From Pseudomonadota bacterium (GTDB lineage: Bacteria; Desulfobacterota; Desulfobulbia; Desulfobulbales; SURF-16), in assembly GCA_030597865.1 (NCBI GenBank), contig JAUVQZ010000078.1:1-11145 (forward strand): a stretch of DNA of 11,145 nucleotides, read 5' to 3'. Each line of letters begins with the position of its first letter. Within the stretch, counting starts at the first letter, position 1. Below are positions 7,746 to 11,145 of this stretch, in pieces. Position numbers and translations under genes: made by a program. The notes beneath the pieces are model-generated. The model was given only the letters and a program-made list of their open reading frames with translations. It did not search any database and was not told the DNA's origin.

Positions 7746-7835
7746 GGTTATTTTCTATGGAAAAGTCTGAGTTGAATATGAAGCTCTTTATCGGCATAAC
7801 GGCGGGGCAGAGCTTGATTGTACAAGGTAAATTAA

Positions 7836-7864
7836 TTGACAAACAAAGGTGAGACAACTAGTTT
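7836..7864 (+). promoter_or_regulatory. Possible promoter for the nitroreductase gene
   Basis: A perfect TTGACA -35 lies at 7836-7841. With 17-base spacing the -10 would be TAGTTT at 7859-7864, which is weak. It lies in the 209-bp region between the divergent TatD-family and nitroreductase genes, leaving a leader of about 85 bases. No operator palindrome was convincing in that region. Confidence 0.3.
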
Positions 7865-7954
7865 ATGACTTCCTTGAAATTAGGGCTGCCTTGGATAGGA
7901 TTTAAGGTTTTTGGCTAACCCTGTATTTTCGCCCCACTAAGACGGTTATTGACC

Positions 7955-8464
7955 ATGCCAAACAAAATATTGCAGGCAATTTTTGAGCGGCGTAGCAGGC
8001 GCGAGTTTACCGATAAACCGGTGGCCATGGAGGATCTTCAGGAGATCGTCAAGGCCGGGATCTGGGCCCCATCAGGCCTGAACAATCAACCCTGGCGTTT
8101 CGTCGTTATTACTGATGCCAAGACCAGAGAGCAGCTCAGCACCACCACCCATTACAGTCATATAGTTCTGGGCGCCCAAGCCCTTATCGGAGTTTTTCTT
8201 GATTCTGATGCGGTTTATGATGTGGTTAAGGACCACCAGTCAGTGGGTGCCTGTATCCAGAATATGCTCCTGGCCGCCGAATCACTGGATCTCGGCGGGG
8301 TTTGGCTGGGCCAGATTTTAAAGAATAAGGAAAAGGTCAACCAGATCATCGCCATTGACCAGAGGTATGAACTCATGGCAATGCTGGCCCTGGGACATCC
8401 AGCCCATCGCAATCAAAAATCAAATCGCCAAGATCTTAACCACTTTATTTTAAAGATGATTTGA
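7955..8464 (+). CDS. Nitroreductase-family FMN-dependent oxidoreductase
   Basis: This 169-aa single-domain protein belongs to the nitroreductase superfamily. Members are cytoplasmic homodimers that bind FMN and reduce nitro compounds, quinones or related acceptors with NAD(P)H. The FMN-binding signatures are RRSRREFTDKPV (residues 12-23, phosphate-binding Arg/Ser/Arg), APSGLNNQPWRFVVI (38-52) and LGGVWLGQ (113-120), ending with LALGHPA (144-150). At this length it is at the short end of the family. The start is ATG 7955; an in-frame TTG at 7949 would add two residues, and neither has a clear ribosome binding site. Its stop codon lies within an 8-bp hairpin. The substrate cannot be predicted, and nothing nearby suggests one. 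Confidence 0.93.
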   Translation: MPNKILQAIFERRSRREFTDKPVAMEDLQEIVKAGIWAPSGLNNQPWRFVVITDAKTREQLSTTTHYSHIVLGAQALIGVFLDSDAVYDVVKDHQSVGACIQNMLLAAESLDLGGVWLGQILKNKEKVNQIIAIDQRYELMAMLALGHPAHRNQKSNRQDLNHFILKMI

Positions 8465-8481
8465 GCCGCTTGTCGGCTCAA
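8461..8481 (+). terminator. Hairpin overlapping the nitroreductase stop codon
   Basis: TTGAGCCG (8461-8468) and CGGCTCAA (8474-8481) form a perfect 8-bp stem with a five-base loop. The stop codon TGA (8462-8464) is inside the left arm. No T-run follows, so it could be a weak terminator or a 3'-end stabilising structure. Confidence 0.45.
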
Positions 8482-8490
8482 AGAAACGTA

Positions 8491-8531
8491 TACCCCTCAA
8501 GGGGGTACTGAAAAAGAGTACCCTTGTGGTA
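8491..8531. repeat. Dispersed hairpin repeat, copy 2
   Basis: This is the second copy of the element at 6831-6866, with acccctcaagggggta identical at 8492-8507. CAAGGGGGTACT (8498-8509) can pair with AGTACCCTTG (8517-8526) with a two-base G bulge and a GAAAAAG loop. The outer TACC (8491-8494) pairs with GGTA (8528-8531). It sits between the nitroreductase gene and the lipoprotein gene, 13 bases before the latter's ribosome binding site, so it would be in the lipoprotein mRNA leader if transcription starts upstream. Confidence 0.6.
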
Positions 8532-8543
8532 TGAAAACTATGT

Positions 8544-8550
8544 AGGAGGT
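8544..8550 (+). promoter_or_regulatory. Strong Shine-Dalgarno for the lipoprotein gene
   Basis: AGGAGGT lies five bases before ATG 8556. It decides that start over the in-frame TTG at 8553, which would have only two bases of spacing. It is the only near-perfect ribosome binding site I see in the window. Confidence 0.8.
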
Positions 8551-8555
8551 CCTTG

Positions 8556-9029
8556 ATGAAACATCTACACCCCACCGGTCTGACATTTTTTATCGCCCTG
8601 TTTTTCTCTCTTAGTTTAAGTGGTTGTGTCTTTGGTTTAGGGGCTTCTGATGACGGTATGGAGGTCGCGCCGCCCGAACAGAATAGCCAGCCCTTCTACC
8701 ATTATTCATACCGCCAGATTCTCCTGCCCTTTGGCCTTGAGCTTGATAAAAAGGAGAGCTTTTTTGTTGACACTGATTCCTTTGTCGGCGGCCATTTACG
8801 CTATGTCGGTCAGTTGGAGATTGAGTCCCTGGCAGAATTTTTTATCACTACCATGCCGAAAAATAAGTGGAAAAAGGTCTATAGCAGCGTCAGCGACCGA
8901 ATGCTCCAGGCCTACTCCAGGGATGGCCGGACCTGTATCATAAAAATATCAGAAACAAATTTTAAAACCTATGTGGATATTTTTGTCTCCGATGTTGTCG
9001 GCAACGGCAAGAGTGATCCCCTTAATTAA
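8556..9029 (+). CDS. Uncharacterised lipoprotein
   Basis: This is a 157-aa exported lipoprotein. The N-terminus has a basic start (MKHLHPTG), a hydrophobic core (about 8-22) and the lipobox LSGC with acylated Cys24, so signal peptidase II processing is expected. Residue +2 is Val, not Asp, so in a Gram-negative cell an outer-membrane destination is plausible. Mature residues about 25-45 are a flexible acidic/Pro/Gln linker. From about 48 on there is a compact domain with HLRYVGQLEIESLAEFF (about 86-102), MPKNKW and a later TCIIKI strand. This alternating pattern resembles small alpha/beta domains in other deltaproteobacterial lipoproteins, but I cannot name the family, and no enzyme motif is visible. 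It has its own strong ribosome binding site and is followed by a terminator-like structure, suggesting a single-gene transcript. Confidence 0.88.
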   Translation: MKHLHPTGLTFFIALFFSLSLSGCVFGLGASDDGMEVAPPEQNSQPFYHYSYRQILLPFGLELDKKESFFVDTDSFVGGHLRYVGQLEIESLAEFFITTMPKNKWKKVYSSVSDRMLQAYSRDGRTCIIKISETNFKTYVDIFVSDVVGNGKSDPLN

Positions 9030-9080
9030 AGATTCATCACAGATCGCCGTGGATTCTTTGGTTTTAGATTTTTTGTTTTT
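9028..9080 (+). terminator. Likely terminator after the lipoprotein gene
   Basis: AAAGA (9028-9032), TC (9034-9035) and CAC (9038-9040) pair with GTG (9049-9051), GA (9052-9053) and TCTTT (9055-9059), with an unpaired AT and one mismatch, around an eight-base loop. It is followed by a T-rich tract with six T (9069-9074) and five T (9076-9080). The imperfect stem and the ten-base gap to the T-run lower confidence. Confidence 0.4.
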
Positions 9081-9103
9081 CCCCATTCAGACCTGAACGA
9101 GCA

Positions 9104-9167
9104 CCCTTCGACAGGCTCAGGGGACGAGATTTGAGCTAAGAAAACGGTCCCTGAGCCTGTCGAAGGG
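9104..9167. repeat. Perfect 19-bp inverted repeat
   Basis: The left arm cccttcgacaggctcaggg (9104-9122) is the exact reverse complement of 9149-9167, around a 26-base loop. Imperfect complementarity continues a few bases on both sides. From memory, the CTTCGACAGGCTCAGG type of palindrome recurs in many unrelated bacterial genomes. No T-run follows on either strand, so a dispersed palindromic repeat is more likely than a terminator. Confidence 0.75.
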
Positions 9168-9239
9168 CTGCAATGCCGCCTGTCCCAGCGGAAGGCGAGT
9201 GGTGCCGAAGGCCAGGGCTGTTAGGGGTGCCCTTTTTGC

Positions 9240-9267
9240 GTTCCTTTTTGGGCATGCAAAAAGGAAC
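9240..9267. repeat. 11-bp hairpin downstream of the 19-bp inverted repeat
   Basis: GTTCCTTTTTG (9240-9250) pairs perfectly with CAAAAAGGAAC (9257-9267) around a six-base loop GGCATG. It lies 73 bases after the 19-bp inverted repeat. It may be the second part of one composite repeat, since the two are joined by GC-rich non-coding sequence. Confidence 0.6.
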
Positions 9268-9349
9268 AAAACAATATTTGCAGCAAGAAAGATAATACTG
9301 GGAACAGACCTCCCCACGGTAATCCGTGATGAACCTTAATTAAAGGACT

Positions 9350-10564
9350 ATGATGCCGGAGAGTTCGATGACGGGAAAAAGGATACTTCTGGGTGTCTGT
9401 GGCTCCATTGCCGCCTACAAGGCCTGCGATATAACCCGCAGCCTGCGTAAGATCGGGGCAGAGGTGACGGTGGTTGTCACCAGTGGTGGCGCTCGATTCG
9501 TCTCACCCCTGACCTTTGCCGCCTTATCGGCAGCCAAGGTGTATGGCGGTATGTTCGATGAGCAGGATGCCCATACCATTCCCCATATCAACCTGGCCCG
9601 GGATCACGATCTGATCCTTGTTGCCCCGGCAACGGCCCAGACCATTGGCCGTTTTGCCTCTGGCATGGCTGATGATCTCCTCAGTGCTGTTGTCCTGGCC
9701 GCCGACTGTCCCATTGTGGTCTGTCCGGCCATGAACAGTAAGATGTTCAGCCATCCGGCCACCCAGGCCAATCTTGAGAAGATCGCCACCTTCGGTTATC
9801 AGGTGGTGCAGCCCGATTCCGGCCCCATGGCGTGTAAGGAGGAGGGGCCGGGCCGCCTGCCTGAGCTGGCTGTGATTTTGAACGCCGTGGAACAGGTATT
9901 TATCCCCCAGGATCTGGCTGGAAAACGCATTTTGATTACGGCCGGTCCCACTGAAGAACCACTTGACCCGGTCCGATTCTTAAGTAACCGCTCATCTGGC
10001 AAAATGGGCTATGCCCTGGCCCGTGCAGCCCTGCTGCGGGGGGGCGAGGTTGTCCTGGTCAGCGGCCCCTGCAGTTTAGAGGCGCCGGCCAATGTTGAGG
10101 TGATCCAGGTGCGTACGGCCCAGGAGATGTATGACGCGGTCCTCTGCCATTTTGAGGCCATGGATATTATCGTTAAATGTGCGGCGGTTTCTGATTTTAG
10201 GCCGGCCCAATATGGCCTTGAGAAATTAAAAAAGGATGGTGCGGACCTGCTTCTTGAACTTGCCGTTAACCCGGACATCCTGGCCACCCTTGGTGAAAGA
10301 AAAAAAGAGCAGATCCTGGTCGGCTTTGCAGCAGAGAGCGAAAATCATCTGGGTGAAGGCAAAAGGAAACTTGCGGCCAAGAATCTTGATATGATCGTGG
10401 TCAATGACATCAAAGGGGAGGCGACAGGCTTTCAGTCAGATACCAATAGGGTCACCATCCTGACCCGAAAGGGGGCGGTCAAGGAACTTGCCCTTCTCAG
10501 TAAAGATCAAACAGCCATGGCCATTTTTGATGAAGTGATGGTCCTTGGTGGAGGTGGAGCGTGA
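9350..10564 (+). CDS. coaBC: Bifunctional phosphopantothenoylcysteine decarboxylase / phosphopantothenate-cysteine ligase
   Basis: This is a 404-aa fusion enzyme (Dfp) catalysing two consecutive cytoplasmic steps of coenzyme A synthesis: joining cysteine to 4'-phosphopantothenate, then FMN-dependent decarboxylation to 4'-phosphopantetheine. The N-terminal CoaC domain (about 8-185) has GVCGSIAAYK (15-24), catalytic His79 in IPHINLA, the PAMNSKMF motif with Asn129 (126-133) and the flap cysteine Cys162 in MACKEEGPGR. The C-terminal CoaB domain (about 190-400) has ITAGPTEEPLDPVRFLSN (196-213, Asn213), SSGKMG, KCAAVSDFRP (276-285) and EKLKK (291-295). The length is normal for the fusion. Three in-frame ATGs compete: 9350, 9353 (AAAGGA five bases ahead) and 9368 (GGAG six bases ahead, giving MTGKRILLG); the last two are better spaced. 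The stop overlaps the start of the molybdoenzyme gene. Confidence 0.97.
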   Translation: MMPESSMTGKRILLGVCGSIAAYKACDITRSLRKIGAEVTVVVTSGGARFVSPLTFAALSAAKVYGGMFDEQDAHTIPHINLARDHDLILVAPATAQTIGRFASGMADDLLSAVVLAADCPIVVCPAMNSKMFSHPATQANLEKIATFGYQVVQPDSGPMACKEEGPGRLPELAVILNAVEQVFIPQDLAGKRILITAGPTEEPLDPVRFLSNRSSGKMGYALARAALLRGGEVVLVSGPCSLEAPANVEVIQVRTAQEMYDAVLCHFEAMDIIVKCAAVSDFRPAQYGLEKLKKDGADLLLELAVNPDILATLGERKKEQILVGFAAESENHLGEGKRKLAAKNLDMIVVNDIKGEATGFQSDTNRVTILTRKGAVKELALLSKDQTAMAIFDEVMVLGGGGA

Positions 10565-11145
10565 AGTGTAGTCGCCGCATATTGTTGAAGGCAGGATCGC
10601 TATCAGCCCTGTCTCTGGCCTTGCCCCAGCATATCTCTGTCGCCAAGGCAGCCTATAGGACGCAATTGGGTAAGGTGGTCGACAGGATTCCCACCATCTG
10701 CGGGATGTGTAAGGCCAACTGCCCCATGCTGGCATTGAAAGACAAGAATGGCCATGTGCGCTTAACCGGTAATCCCAGCAGTCCCATCCATGGTCATAGC
10801 CTCTGTGCCCGTGGCATTGCAGCCGTTCAGCTCCTTAACGATCCTGATCGTCTTAAATACCCCCTGAAACGGGTCGGGCCGCGGGGCCAGGGGGCCTGGA
10901 AAAGAATCAGCTGGCAGGAGGCGGTGTCCGAGATTGGCGGCCAGATCAAAAAAGCCCATGCCAATTTTGGACCGGAGTCATTGGCCCTTTTATGCGGCAG
11001 CAGCTCGGCCGGCTTTATTCGTAAGCTCTATGAGGGGATTTCCTGCCCGAATATCTATGATTCATCGCAGATGCATTCGGCCGCCATTCGTGAGCTTGGT
11101 TATGGCACGGTCTTTGGCCAGGTCCCTGATCCTCATTTCCTGCCC
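10561..11145 (+). CDS. Tat-exported molybdopterin/[4Fe-4S] oxidoreductase, catalytic subunit (5' part)
   Basis: The frame is open for 195 codons from GTG 10561 to the window end. The N-terminus MKCSRRILLKAG carries the twin-arginine motif SRRILLK, then a moderately hydrophobic stretch (about 12-31), so the folded enzyme should be exported to the periplasm with its cofactors. Cys47, Cys50, Cys54 and Cys82 (CX2CX3CX27C) form the [4Fe-4S] site at the start of DMSO-reductase-superfamily enzymes, followed by GNPSSPIHGHSLCARG, the family's proximal region, and PLKRVGPRGQGAW...SWQEAV. The closest style is the polysulfide/thiosulfate/tetrathionate reductase or arsenate reductase branch, judged by eye; the substrate cannot be assigned from this fragment. 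The start GTG overlaps the coaBC stop (GTGA), with GGAGG about five to ten bases ahead, so the two are probably co-translated. An iron-sulfur subunit and a membrane anchor would be expected downstream. Confidence 0.92.
   Translation, partial: MKCSRRILLKAGSLSALSLALPQHISVAKAAYRTQLGKVVDRIPTICGMCKANCPMLALKDKNGHVRLTGNPSSPIHGHSLCARGIAAVQLLNDPDRLKYPLKRVGPRGQGAWKRISWQEAVSEIGGQIKKAHANFGPESLALLCGSSSAGFIRKLYEGISCPNIYDSSQMHSAAIRELGYGTVFGQVPDPHFLP

Larger units (their letters stand above)
9030..9349. other. 320-bp intergenic region rich in palindromes
   Basis: No convincing gene is present. From left to right it holds the imperfect terminator after the lipoprotein gene, a 19-bp inverted repeat (9104-9167), a GC-rich linker with a small CGCCT/AGGCG stem (9177-9197), an 11-bp hairpin (9240-9267), a GATAAT -10-like box (9291-9296, poor -35) that could serve coaBC, and a 5-bp hairpin CACGG/CCGTG (9315-9328) just before the coaBC ribosome binding site. 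A 66-codon minus-strand open frame across 9117-9317 follows the repeat and is not believed to be a gene. Confidence 0.6.

Noticed and set aside
7776..7948. Operator-like or riboswitch structure between the divergent TatD-family and nitroreductase genes
   Set aside because: Only an imperfect CCTTGAAAT/ATTTAAGG pairing was seen; no known aptamer or repressor motif was recognised.
9117..9317. 66-codon minus-strand open frame across the palindromic block
   Set aside because: It is built from the inverted repeat and hairpin, its Arg/Leu/Pro-rich product resembles no known family, and repeats of this kind often give spurious frames.
10561..11145. Signs that the molybdoenzyme gene is broken or fused to coaBC
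   Set aside because: The two frames are distinct, both termini are normal for their families, and the overlap is a standard four-base coupling; the gene is cut only by the window edge.

Overview
The window comes from the chromosome of a Gram-negative bacterium with roughly balanced GC. A lipoprotein with a lipobox, a Tat-exported molybdopterin enzyme, a PHP-type DnaE and intergenic inverted repeats together suggest a Desulfobacterota ('deltaproteobacterial', perhaps Desulfobulbales-like) genome. That placement is an impression from gene style, not a computed assignment. Most of the window is housekeeping. I found no CRISPR array, transposase, phage gene, toxin-antitoxin pair, tRNA or rRNA.

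Layout. 1-372 (+) is the 3' end of a TIM-barrel sugar phosphate isomerase/epimerase-like gene, followed by a long perfect inverted repeat with a T-run that can act as its terminator. 518-4066 (+) is dnaE, the replicative DNA polymerase III alpha subunit, with an apparently intact PHP metal site and a beta-clamp-binding motif. 4279-5919 (+) is a soluble PAS-PAS histidine kinase with no response regulator beside it. On the minus strand, 6025-6708 is yggS (PLP homeostasis) and 6915-7745 is a TatD-family metal-dependent hydrolase. 7955-8464 (+) is a small single-domain nitroreductase, divergent from the TatD gene. 8556-9029 (+) is an uncharacterised lipoprotein with the best ribosome binding site in the window. 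9350-10564 (+) is coaBC (coenzyme A synthesis). Overlapping it by four bases, 10561-11145 (+) is the 5' part of a Tat-dependent molybdopterin/[4Fe-4S] oxidoreductase that runs off the window.

How the genes relate. They do not form one pathway. The only tight coupling is coaBC with the molybdoenzyme (GTGA overlap), which implies co-translation of a cytoplasmic CoA enzyme and an exported redox enzyme. The other genes stand alone, separated by 80-320 bp gaps.

The least ordinary content is in those gaps: a 20-bp-arm inverted repeat before dnaE, a two-copy hairpin element (6831-6866 and 8491-8531), a 15-bp tandem duplication spanning the TatD-gene stop codon, and a composite block of a 19-bp inverted repeat plus a hairpin before coaBC. 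These look like terminators and dispersed palindromic repeats rather than a new system. I do not see strong evidence for an undescribed multi-gene system in this window.
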